In this document: piece by piece, positions 16,004 through 22,715 of the stretch
Layout of the letters: every line of letters begins with the position of its first letter
Numbering within the stretch: the first letter of the stretch is position 1
NCBI RefSeq assembly: GCF_900107135.1
Contig: NZ_FNOV01000020.1
Span: 1 to 41,131 of the forward strand
Source of the DNA: Hymenobacter psychrophilus
Lineage (GTDB): Bacteria > Bacteroidota > Bacteroidia > Cytophagales > Hymenobacteraceae
Length of the DNA stretch: 41,131 nt
Direction: 5' to 3'
Program-made: the position numbers and the translations under genes
The notes under the pieces: model-generated
Told to the model about the DNA's origin: nothing
The model's database searches: none
What the model saw: only the letters and a program-made list of their open reading frames with translations

Positions 16004-16612
16004 ATGCAAACCCCTCCCCTGGCCCGGCTCTACCGCGCCAGCCTGCCCCTGGCCCTGCTGGGCCTCGCCCTTTCGAGCTGCGGCAAGCCCTCGTCCCCGC
16101 CCCGCGAAGTGCTCCCCCCTGTTACCGAAACCGGCTTGAATAAAGCGGGGGCCATGGTAAACGGCACGGTCTGGCGGGCCCTCTCCGCCAATCTGTTCGG
16201 CCCCCAGGCCATGCGGGCCCACGTCTTTCGCACGACCGGCAGTGGCCGCGGCTTTGAAGTGTCGCTCTCGCTCACGCGCCAGGCCCCGGAAGGCAGCGAA
16301 AAATATTACCCCTACCCCGACTCCAACATTTCCTTCTTCCTGCCCTCGGTGCTGGCTCCCGGCACCTTTGCCCTCGACCAAGCCGTTACGCGGCCCTTCC
16401 CGTCTGAGCAGGGCCGCTACGGCTTGTTCTCCGACTACTCGACCAGCCCCATCGGATACTACCCCACCGGCACGGCTCAGGGCCAGGGCCAGCTGGTGAT
16501 TTCGCGCTTCGATACCGTGGCGCGGGTCGTGGCCGGCACCTTCGAGTTTACGGGCCAGCGCGACGCCACGCTCATCACCATTACGCAGGGTCGGTTTGAT
16601 ATAAGCTACTAA
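16004..16612 (+). CDS. Lipoprotein of unknown function (DUF6252-like)
   Basis: A 202-residue protein with a clear lipoprotein signal: a positively charged start, the hydrophobic segment LPLALLGLALSSC and the cysteine near residue 26. The mature part is β-rich (GAMVNGTVWRAL … LVISRFDTVARVVAGTFEFTGQ … ITITQGRFDISY), the pattern of a family of small exported Bacteroidota proteins sometimes labelled DUF6252. Function is unknown. It follows the nuclease gene closely and ends before a strong terminator, suggesting a two-gene unit. Confidence 0.75.
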   Translation: MQTPPLARLYRASLPLALLGLALSSCGKPSSPPREVLPPVTETGLNKAGAMVNGTVWRALSANLFGPQAMRAHVFRTTGSGRGFEVSLSLTRQAPEGSEKYYPYPDSNISFFLPSVLAPGTFALDQAVTRPFPSEQGRYGLFSDYSTSPIGYYPTGTAQGQGQLVISRFDTVARVVAGTFEFTGQRDATLITITQGRFDISY

Positions 16613-16757
16613 GCCGCCCTGTTAGCTGTTTTTTCCATTTCCCCACTTTCAATTGTTGCCCTTTCTGCCTGAATGTGGCACATGGGCGGCGTCCGTACTG
16701 CTCTCTCCGGACTCGATTGATATTCACCCGCTAGCTGCATAAGACAGTCCTAAAGTC

Positions 16758-16787
16758 AAAAGGCCACCCCTGCAGGGGTGGCCTTTT
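16758..16787. terminator. Bidirectional rho-independent terminator
   Basis: Perfect 13-bp stem AAAAGGCCACCCC/GGGGTGGCCTTTT around TGCA. It has A's on one side and T's on the other, so it serves both the lipoprotein gene (plus) and the parA operon (minus), which converge here. Confidence 0.9.
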
Positions 16788-16836
16788 GGCTTTGAAACTG
16801 CACTCTCCTTGCTTGAGCTCAGGGAAACAGATCTGT

Positions 16837-17346
16837 TCACTCGCTATTGCCGGTCTGCCGCCCTTGACGAATGCGCTGACCATGTTGCAACTGCTGCTCG
16901 CGCACCTTGTCGGGACGGGGAGGCACTGAACCTACCGTGGCAAAAAGCAAGTCCAACGCCTCTTGCAACGCTTGCCTCTGTGAGTAGTTGTACTCCCCCT
17001 CCACCCGGCGCACGTGCACGTAATCTCGCAGCCTTTCCAGATGCCCTGGACTCAGAACGAATGTCTGCCGTACACCAGGAGAAGACATGACCTCATTGTC
17101 ACCACTGGATTCTGGAGCAACAGCAGCGGCACGCTCCGTGCCCCTCTTTTTATTACCGGTGTTATTAGTGTTACCAATATTATTTGAGTTAACAGTGTTA
17201 CCTATGTTATTACCCTTCTGCTGTCTTGTAGCAGGCTTTTCTACCAATGATGTATCATCACTGAGGTCGAAAAAGTCACGTTCTGAAGTGGGCTTGCTGG
17301 CCTTAACTTCACTGGAATTCGGCAGGTTTTTGAAAGTCTTAGCCAT
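16837..17346 (-). CDS. ParA partner: small ParG/RHH-like centromere-binding protein
   Basis: A 169-residue protein 13 bp downstream of parA. The C-terminal domain RQTFVLSPGHLERLRDYVHVRRVEGEYNYSQRQALQEALDLLF is the same as in the orphan paralogue at 12548-12934 and fits a ribbon-helix-helix fold. The N-terminal ~45 residues are charged and would contact ParA. Between them is an Asn/Gly-rich stretch (GNNIGNTVNSNNIGNTNNTG), encoded by an in-phase 9-bp DNA array also present outside genes. As the second gene of a parA operon it is very likely the DNA-binding adaptor (ParB/ParG role). The family assignment rests on pattern, not on a search. Confidence 0.8.
   Translation of the reverse strand: MAKTFKNLPNSSEVKASKPTSERDFFDLSDDTSLVEKPATRQQKGNNIGNTVNSNNIGNTNNTGNKKRGTERAAAVAPESSGDNEVMSSPGVRQTFVLSPGHLERLRDYVHVRRVEGEYNYSQRQALQEALDLLFATVGSVPPRPDKVREQQLQHGQRIRQGRQTGNSE
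17150..17214 (+). repeat. 9-bp array B (inside the ParA-partner gene)
   Basis: Hexamers RTTANN start at 17152, 17161, 17170, 17179, 17188, 17197 and 17206, exactly 9 bp apart; the best units are GTGTTACCA and GTGTTACCT. An extra ATTACC overlaps at 17209. The array is translated in the minus strand as G-N-x repeats. Confidence 0.85.
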
Positions 17347-17359
17347 TGGGAATAGGGGA

Positions 17360-18103
17360 TTAACGAGTAAGGATTTCAGCTACCAATGCCTGATAGTCGG
17401 CGGCGCCGGCACTCTGTGGAGCGTAGGAGAAGATGTCTTTGCCCAGGTGTGGCGCCTCCCCTAAAGCAATGCTTTCCCGAATAACAGTGTCAAGCACCAG
17501 GTCCGGATACTGAACCCGTAGTTGCTCAGCTGTATCTCGCCGCAACACCTTGCGCTTGTCATGTCTGGTGAAGAAGACTCCCCCTACTTTCATGTCTGGG
17601 TTAAGCCGGCGCTGCACACGGCCTACCAGGTCCAGCACCTTCTCCAGCCCATCGGTAGCGTATAGCTGGGCCTCCAACGGAATGTAGAGTGCCTGGGCGC
17701 ACGCATAGGCGTTCAAGGTGACCAGGCCGAGCGCTGGCGGGCAGTCGAGCAGGATAAAGTCGCACCGGTCCCGCAGGGGTTCAAGCAGGTCCTTGAGCAG
17801 AAACTCCCGATCCAGTTCATCGCCCTTTACCTTTTCAAAGCCGGACAAGGCTGACGACCCGGCTACCAGCGCCAGGTTCTTATGCAGTGAATAGGCCTTG
17901 AGGGGATATTCCCCCAATAAGGCACCGTAGACGTTTTGCTCGGCATCGCTCAGGCCAAGGCCTTTTGTCAGGTTGGCCTGGGGGTCCAAGTCCACCAGCA
18001 GCACCCGCTGGCCGGCCCGGGCCAGACCAGCGCCGACATTAGCGGTAGAAGTGGTTTTGCCAACCCCGCCCTTTTGGTTTGTAAATGCTAGGATCTTACT
18101 CAT
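17360..18103 (-). CDS. parA: ParA-family partition ATPase
   Basis: A 247-residue ParA/Soj-like ATPase with the deviant Walker A motif KGGVGKTTSTANVG (K11 onward), Walker A' VDLDPQANLTKGLG and Walker B FILLDCPPALGLVTLNA. It is short and lacks an N-terminal DNA-binding extension, as in type Ib systems that pair with small RHH adaptors. It would drive segregation of the plasmid by forming gradients on nucleoid DNA. The start follows TACTTTAGCTCC, a -7-like box with almost no leader. Immediately upstream lies a 9-bp repeat array. Confidence 0.93.
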   Translation of the reverse strand: MSKILAFTNQKGGVGKTTSTANVGAGLARAGQRVLLVDLDPQANLTKGLGLSDAEQNVYGALLGEYPLKAYSLHKNLALVAGSSALSGFEKVKGDELDREFLLKDLLEPLRDRCDFILLDCPPALGLVTLNAYACAQALYIPLEAQLYATDGLEKVLDLVGRVQRRLNPDMKVGGVFFTRHDKRKVLRRDTAEQLRVQYPDLVLDTVIRESIALGEAPHLGKDIFSYAPQSAGAADYQALVAEILTR

Positions 18104-18124
18104 GGAGCTAAAGTATGCATAAAA

Positions 18125-18187
18125 GTATTACCCGTGTTACTTATCGTGTTGATGTTACAAATATTACTGATGTTACCGGTATTACCG
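18125..18187 (+). repeat. 9-bp array C upstream of parA (candidate parS)
   Basis: Seven contiguous 9-mers: GTATTACCC, GTGTTACTT, ATCGTGTTG (degenerate), ATGTTACAA, ATATTACTG, ATGTTACCG, GTATTACCG. They lie in the non-coding gap directly upstream of parA. This position and phasing fit a centromere and operator bound by the RHH partner. Confidence 0.88.
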
Positions 18188-18274
18188 CAATGGAATTGCT
18201 TGAAAACAGGGTTAGATCAGGCTGAAATCGTTACTTTTGGTTGCTACCCGTGCAGCCTGCTTGGCCCGTTTCTC

Positions 18275-18577
18275 ATGATCCCATCCACCCAAGATGCTTA
18301 CCAAGCCCTCCGGGACTACCTGAACGGGCTCCTGAATCCGTCGCTGGGTGACCAGGCGCTGGCTGACGTGCCAGCAGCCCTGCGTCCTGGCTTAGAGGCG
18401 TTCATGACGGGTAAAACCGAGTACCAGGACGAGGCCGGCCGACGCATGATTTACGCGGCCGACCTGGCAGCGTGGGCTGCAGACCTTATCTACGGTACGG
18501 GCCTGACCGCACCCTTGCCCCTGGCCACCGTCGACGTGACCGAGTTGCGGGCGGCCACGCTCCGGCAGGCGGCATGA
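18275..18577 (+). CDS. Small protein co-expressed with Fic
   Basis: A 100-residue protein (MIPSTQDAYQALRDYLNG…). It is largely helical and acidic, with no motif I recognise. Its TGA overlaps the ATG of the Fic gene (ATGA), so the two are translationally coupled. The Fic protein already carries an internal inhibitory motif, so this is not obviously its antitoxin; it could be a regulator or a substrate-binding partner. A longer frame from 18134 would translate the 9-bp array as a hydrophobic string and is unlikely. Confidence 0.65.
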   Translation: MIPSTQDAYQALRDYLNGLLNPSLGDQALADVPAALRPGLEAFMTGKTEYQDEAGRRMIYAADLAAWAADLIYGTGLTAPLPLATVDVTELRAATLRQAA

Positions 18578-19365
18578 GCTGGGAGGAGATTGAGCGGCTG
18601 ACCCAACAGGTGCAGCAGCTGCCGGCCGGCCGGCAGCAGACCAGCCAGCAGTTAAGCCACGTCATGGTCTCGGCGCACTCGACCATGATTGAGGGCTCGC
18701 GCGTGTCGGTGCTCGAAGCGTTTGATTTTCTGCTCGGGACCACGCCCACCCTGGGTCCGGGCAAGCCGCTGGCCGGTTACGACATGCTGGGCGACCACGC
18801 CCGCGCCCTGGACCTGGCGTTGCAGCGCGCAGATGCGCGGCAGCTTCCCGGTCCGGCTTTATTGCGCGAGCTGGCGGCGGCCGTGATGAAATCTACTGGC
18901 CGGCCCACCAACACAGCCCTGGGCACCGTGGACCCCACGCAGGGCGACCTGCGCCGGGGCAACGTGTTCATCGTTGGAGCCAGCTCCTTTCCCAGCGCCC
19001 AGAAGGTGCCCGCCCTGGTGGCCGCGCTCACCAGCGAGCTACGGGAGCGGATGCCGGTGGCCACCACCTTTCGCCAGCAGCTGGAGCTATCTTTTGAGGC
19101 CCACCAGCGCTTGGTTATCATTCACCCCTTCAACGATGGCAACGGGCGCACGTCGCGGCTACTTATGAACTATATGCAGCGGTATCATGGCCAGCCACTG
19201 ACCATCGTGTTCCGCGAAGATCGGCAGGCCTATTTCGCGGCGTTGGAAGAAAGCCGCACCGCAGGGGATCTAACGGTTTTCTTTGATTTCATGCGCGACC
19301 AGCACAGGAAGTCGTTGGTCTATCAACTATCGGCAATTGCACCTCCAACACCACAACAGAGCTAA
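18574..19365 (+). CDS. fic: Class II Fic-domain AMP-transferase
   Basis: A 263-residue Fic protein. The active-site motif HPFNDGNGRTSR begins at H184 and matches HPFx(D/E)GNGRxxR. The inhibitory motif (S/T)xxxE(G/N) is present N-terminal to the core as S36-TMI-E40-G41, so the enzyme should be self-inhibited (class II). Fic proteins transfer AMP, or sometimes other groups, to target proteins; the target here is unknown. It follows a small gene with an ATGA overlap, and lies between two 9-bp arrays next to the partition locus, which would fit a plasmid maintenance role. Confidence 0.9.
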   Translation: MSWEEIERLTQQVQQLPAGRQQTSQQLSHVMVSAHSTMIEGSRVSVLEAFDFLLGTTPTLGPGKPLAGYDMLGDHARALDLALQRADARQLPGPALLRELAAAVMKSTGRPTNTALGTVDPTQGDLRRGNVFIVGASSFPSAQKVPALVAALTSELRERMPVATTFRQQLELSFEAHQRLVIIHPFNDGNGRTSRLLMNYMQRYHGQPLTIVFREDRQAYFAALEESRTAGDLTVFFDFMRDQHRKSLVYQLSAIAPPTPQQS

Positions 19366-19371
19366 TATCAT

Positions 19372-19432
19372 ACTACTAGTATTACCTGTATTATCGGTGT
19401 TACCCATGTTACTGGCATTACTGATATTACTG
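19372..19432 (+). repeat. 9-bp array D downstream of fic
   Basis: Six contiguous 9-mers from 19379: GTATTACCT, GTATTATCG, GTGTTACCC, ATGTTACTG, GCATTACTG, ATATTACTG, with a degenerate ACTACT at 19372. It is non-coding, on the same strand and phase as the other three arrays. Confidence 0.87.
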
Positions 19433-19573
19433 GATTTTCTATAATTTACATACTTCCCTTAATCCCATTCCTTTACCTACTCTACATACTTTCATTACTC
19501 TTCATATCTTCTATTTTCGCTATCATCTTTCACTCACACAATGCTTTTGCGCTTTTTGAGTGGCATTCAATTC

Positions 19574-19611
19574 GCTAACGGGAATTTCTGTTCTTACTCT
19601 TGCGCTACCCC
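19574..19611 (-). repeat. Solitary Tn3-type terminal repeat
   Basis: It ends CTCTTGCGCTACCCC and shares most of the outer 38 bp, including GGGAATTTCTGTTC, with the right end of the complete transposon. There is no partner with a matching 5-bp duplication (flank TTATG). About 57 bp further on, GGGGTAGCG at 19668 could be a facing relic. Confidence 0.65.
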
Positions 19612-19883
19612 TTATGCTGCTTGTTCATATGATTTGCCTACAGCGAAGTGATACAGGAAGTTCGAGATGGGGTAGCGTTCAGGGGCAAATACCCGCGCTG
19701 CACTGCCTTATCTTTGGTCGGTCAGCCTTTACAGGTGTGTGGGGCTGACAAGGGCAGGTCATTCTCCCATTCCGCACCTACTGCAACACAGAGGGGAAGC
19801 TGTCAGTGTGGCTTTCCCTCTTGTGCTGGGTGGTTGCTCAATCTGTAGGCGTTGAGCCGCTACTGAGGCGTTTCCCGGCAAAA
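19612..19883. other. Non-coding remnant between a Tn3 end and repeat R
   Basis: No supported gene; the short frames here lack coding character. It lies between a solitary Tn3 end and the intact repeat R, so it is probably debris of an older insertion. Confidence 0.4.
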
Positions 19884-20034
19884 GCTTTTCCGGAGGTCGA
19901 AGGCTAGGCGGACCGTTGGCATACAAGTTATGTGTAACTAGAATGCTGTCAATTAAGGAAAATGTTACGACCAGCTATGGAAGCAACCATTACTATTTCC
20001 TTAGTTGCTGTGCTGTGCCACTCGCTTCTGATTC
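19884..20034 (+). repeat. Repeat R, copy 2 (uninterrupted)
   Basis: About 150 bp aligned with the two halves of copy 1 (7946-8040 and 480-542, inverted). It shows what the sequence looks like without the transposon: AGCTA at 19973-19977 stands where the duplicated AACTA/TAGTT occurs in copy 1. Identity is roughly 77-83% by eye. Its function is unknown; it ends about 60 bp before the AbiEii-like gene. Confidence 0.85.
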
Positions 20035-20093
20035 TTTCGGAATTGGCCGCAGGGAAAATACATTGAAATTGAAATTTATTGCCTAAAAAAGCC

Positions 20094-20972
20094 ATGGACA
20101 TAAAAATTGTAAATAAAATCAAGCGCCTAGCAGTTATTGCTCTTGCCTCTGATGATGAATTGATAGAAAATATTGTTTTAAAGGGTGGAAATGCAATTGA
20201 CTTAGCATACAGTGATGGTTGTATATCAAGAACATCCTATGACTTAGACTTTTCAATTGCTAATGGTGACTTTTTAGGAGATATTGATGTGATCAAAGAT
20301 AGGATTAGAGATACATTAGCTAAGACATATAAGGAGAATGGATTTATACTGATTGATTACGAATTCATAATAAAGCCCAAGACGGCTAAAATTGGAGCAC
20401 CAGATTTTTGGGGAGGATATTTAGTGCAATTTAAGGTAGTGGAAGAGTCTGTTTTTGATAAATACGAAAACGACAAATCCATGCAGAGAAGATTGTCAAT
20501 TGCAGTAAAGCCAAATAATTCACCAAAATTTGAAATAGAATTCAGTAAATTCGAATTTATAAAAGATAAAAAATCAATCAATGTGGATGGATATACTGTA
20601 TATGTATACACACCTGAAATGATAGTTTTTGAGAAAGTGAGGGCTATATGTCAACAATTGCCACAGTATTCTGACATAGTTAAGTCAGAAACGCAATCAG
20701 CTAGAGCAAGGGATTTTTATGATATTTATTTAATCATGACGACTTGTGGAGTAGAAATAGAATCGGAAGAGAGTATAGATTTGTTAAAGAATATCTTTGA
20801 AGCCAAAGGGGTGCCGTTAGAATATATCAATGAAATAAGAAGTAATAAATCAATTCATAGTGACGATTGGGAAAATGTTAAAGCTACGATTTCTCAAGTA
20901 GAAAGTCCTCAAGAATTCTCGTTCTACTTTGATTATGTAGTAAACACTTTTGAGAAAATTACAGGCCTTTAG
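20094..20972 (+). CDS. abiEii: AbiEii/AbiGii-type nucleotidyltransferase toxin
   Basis: A 292-residue protein of the DNA-polymerase-β-like nucleotidyltransferase superfamily (DUF1814 type). Motif I is LKGGNAIDLAY (residues ~29-39) followed by the metal-binding D-x-D in SYDLDFS (D50, D52); a helical C-terminal half includes ARARDFYDIYLIM, the motif with a late Arg/Asp pair. AbiEii enzymes arrest growth by modifying nucleic acids (tRNA in characterised cases) and give phage resistance. The gene is strikingly AT-rich compared with its neighbours, a sign of transfer. Its last 14 bp overlap the end of the antitoxin-like gene on the other strand. Confidence 0.88.
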   Translation: MDIKIVNKIKRLAVIALASDDELIENIVLKGGNAIDLAYSDGCISRTSYDLDFSIANGDFLGDIDVIKDRIRDTLAKTYKENGFILIDYEFIIKPKTAKIGAPDFWGGYLVQFKVVEESVFDKYENDKSMQRRLSIAVKPNNSPKFEIEFSKFEFIKDKKSINVDGYTVYVYTPEMIVFEKVRAICQQLPQYSDIVKSETQSARARDFYDIYLIMTTCGVEIESEESIDLLKNIFEAKGVPLEYINEIRSNKSIHSDDWENVKATISQVESPQEFSFYFDYVVNTFEKITGL

Positions 20973-21825
20973 GAAAATATAGCATCCACTCTGGAGAATA
21001 GTCTTTAACTTCTATTTCATACGTGAGATAAAAGTTAAAGACTTTCTTTCTGGCTTTTAGTTCGTCTATTTTTTTTCCCTTGTATCCAGCTTTTTCTAAG
21101 TAGAAGCCTACTGCCTGGAAGTATGGATATATAAAATTTATATTATCTAAAGTTGCTATAAGTTTATTAATAGAAATTCTGTTCATAGCGTTCTTATAAG
21201 CATCTAGAACTGCATGGACTCCACCTGCATAGTTTGGTCTTACAGTAATGTCTATAAGTGTGCGCTCGATATTTGTGACAGGAACGTTGTTGATGGTAGT
21301 CACTCCAGAGCGGTTAGTGAAGCTGCCATTAAGGGCAACGAAGGCATAATCACTATAATCAGCTATTGATCCGGATCTGCGCTGGGGCCTAGAAAAGGCT
21401 CTATCAATAGCATCTTGTTCTAGCTCCCTATATATGTTATGTTTTTTGCTTTGCTCAAATGTAACAAAAATAATTTTTGGTACTTGAGTAGTTAAGCCGT
21501 TAAGCCATACGGCCGAATAGTGTGATAGATAGGATTTATGTACAGATGCTGCCGCAATCTGATAAACTGGAGCATCATCAGAAACATATAAATCTTTTGA
21601 TGGGACATATCCATCAAAGTCTATTTGTACTTTTCTAAGTATTTCTCTTTTGACAAGTAAGTCTGTGAACTTCTTGTCATTTGTGGCCAAGGCTAAGTTC
21701 CAAGTGCTTCTGTACTCTTCCAGTACCCCCACTAAATCAACCTTGGTGAATACCTTGGTCGGACTCTGCTTGAAAAAAGCTCTGATTCGAGCTTCTGCAA
21801 TAGAAAATCTGGATTTACCCGGCAT
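20959..21825 (-). CDS. abiEi: AbiEi-type antitoxin/transcriptional repressor
   Basis: A 288-residue protein. The N-terminal winged helix (SIAEARIRAFFKQSPTKVFTKVDLVGVLEEYRSTWNL … FTDLLVKREILRKVQI) is typical of AbiEi DNA-binding domains; the rest (SYLSHYSAVWLNGLT, IERTLIDITVRPNYAGG) matches the AbiEi antitoxin C-terminal domain. AbiEi represses its own promoter and neutralises AbiEii. Two perfect palindromes lie 21-157 bp upstream. The usual order is abiEi-abiEii in one operon; here the two genes converge and overlap by 14 bp. AT-rich like its partner. Confidence 0.86.
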   Translation of the reverse strand: MPGKSRFSIAEARIRAFFKQSPTKVFTKVDLVGVLEEYRSTWNLALATNDKKFTDLLVKREILRKVQIDFDGYVPSKDLYVSDDAPVYQIAAASVHKSYLSHYSAVWLNGLTTQVPKIIFVTFEQSKKHNIYRELEQDAIDRAFSRPQRRSGSIADYSDYAFVALNGSFTNRSGVTTINNVPVTNIERTLIDITVRPNYAGGVHAVLDAYKNAMNRISINKLIATLDNINFIYPYFQAVGFYLEKAGYKGKKIDELKARKKVFNFYLTYEIEVKDYSPEWMLYFPKGL

Positions 21826-21846
21826 ACGGAGCAGCAAACATCAGCT

Positions 21847-21872
21847 CGTATTAAGTATATATACTTAATACG
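21847..21872. promoter_or_regulatory. AbiEi operator 1
   Basis: Perfect 26-bp palindrome with half-site CGTATTAAGTATA, just upstream of abiEi. Confidence 0.75.
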
Positions 21873-21958
21873 AAGTTAATACAATAGAGTTAGAAAGTCA
21901 AGTTTGACGGCCTATGACCTCAGATTAGGCACTTTATGAAAATCTAATGATCGCTATG

Positions 21959-21982
21959 GTACTAAGTATATATACTTAGTAC
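21959..21982. promoter_or_regulatory. AbiEi operator 2
   Basis: Perfect 24-bp palindrome with half-site GTACTAAGTATA, sharing TAAGTATATATACTTA with operator 1. The centres are 111 bp apart, close to eleven helical turns. Paired inverted repeats are the known mode of AbiEi autoregulation. Confidence 0.72.
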
Positions 21983-22391
21983 ACGAAAGTTATGAAATTT
22001 TATTTAAAATGTCAAGGGTTCTTTGAGAAGTGGGGGTTTAATTTGTCTAATAGCCTATATAGTAGGCCGTACGCTGGGGGCGTGAGGGTAGTAAGTTAGA
22101 ATCACCAGGATGCCCACGGGATACTATGGGGGGTATCAATTACGGCTATAATGTGCCTAGCGCCAAGTTGCCCACACAGGGGGCAACTTGGCGCTAGGCG
22201 AAGCAATACTAGTCGAAATTCATCGTCGCAAAGAGGGGCCTCGCACCGGAAAAGTACCACGCCGGCCGAGTGCCGCGCAGCAGGGCCAAAAGCAGTGCGA
22301 TTCCGAGGGGCCGCGTATAAGCTATGTTAAGCAACGAAATCTATACCAGGGAAGGACTATTTAATCTTCCTCAATGCCTAAAAAATTCTAT
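21983..22391. other. Intergenic region with one strong hairpin
   Basis: No gene seen between the AbiE operators and the small RHH-like gene. The only clear structure is the perfect hairpin at 22155-22199. GC content rises again after about 22050, marking the edge of the AT-rich AbiE module. Confidence 0.45.
22155..22199. repeat. Perfect 19-bp-arm hairpin
   Basis: Arms GCCTAGCGCCAAGTTGCCC and its exact inverse flank a 7-base loop (ACACAGG). There is no T-tract on either side. It could be a transposon-end remnant, a strong transcription block or a protein-binding site. Confidence 0.7.
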
Positions 22392-22616
22392 TCATCTGCG
22401 GCGAGGTTTGGGTGGCTCTGCGTCTGCGAACTGGCTGCGGCTATCAAAGAAAAGTTCGAGTGCCTGGTTCACCACATCGGTAGTTTTGGCACCACCCGGC
22501 TTATTCGATTGATAATTCACAAGGCGCCGCTTGTTCTCTGCCGTAATCGTGGACGTGAACGGGTGCTTTTTGTCCAAGTCTTCCTCTTCTTTCATGATTT
22601 TCTGGGGCATGGCCAT
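22392..22616 (-). CDS. Small RHH/CopG-like protein
   Basis: A 74-residue protein. HPFTSTITAENKRRLVNYQSNKPGGAKTTDVVNQALELFFDS has the strand-helix-helix layout of a ribbon-helix-helix DNA-binding domain and resembles in pattern the C-terminal domains of the two ParA-partner paralogues, but without the Asn/Gly repeat. The C-terminus is Pro/Arg-rich. No ParA is adjacent. It may be a repressor or an orphan partition adaptor. Confidence 0.6.
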   Translation of the reverse strand: MAMPQKIMKEEEDLDKKHPFTSTITAENKRRLVNYQSNKPGGAKTTDVVNQALELFFDSRSQFADAEPPKPRRR

Positions 22617-22715
22617 TTGCTTGATGGGGTTCAGTACAGACTTTTAATAGTTAACTAACGTGCGCTGATGATTACGATTTGCTTCAGCTGTGGAGCTGGC
22701 AGGCTCTAAATGAAA

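Noticed and set aside
18134..18274. Upstream extension of the small gene before fic
   Set aside because: It would translate the non-coding 9-bp array into a leucine-rich string; the ATG at 18275 starts the plausible protein.
12845..19432. CRISPR or simple low-complexity protein repeats as an explanation of the 9-bp arrays
   Set aside because: There are no spacers, and two of the four arrays are non-coding, so protein low complexity alone cannot explain them.
543..19611. A larger composite transposon from the left Tn end to the solitary end at 19611
   Set aside because: The 5-bp flanks differ (TAGTT versus TTATG), so there is no sign that this unit moved as one.
19560..19848. Two overlapping short frames downstream of the solitary Tn3 end
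   Set aside because: They start within or next to the transposon-end relic, lack coding character and overlap each other in different frames.
22155..22199. Integron attC site or rho-independent terminator
   Set aside because: The arms are perfect and lack attC core boxes and extrahelical bases, no integrase is present, and no T-tract follows.
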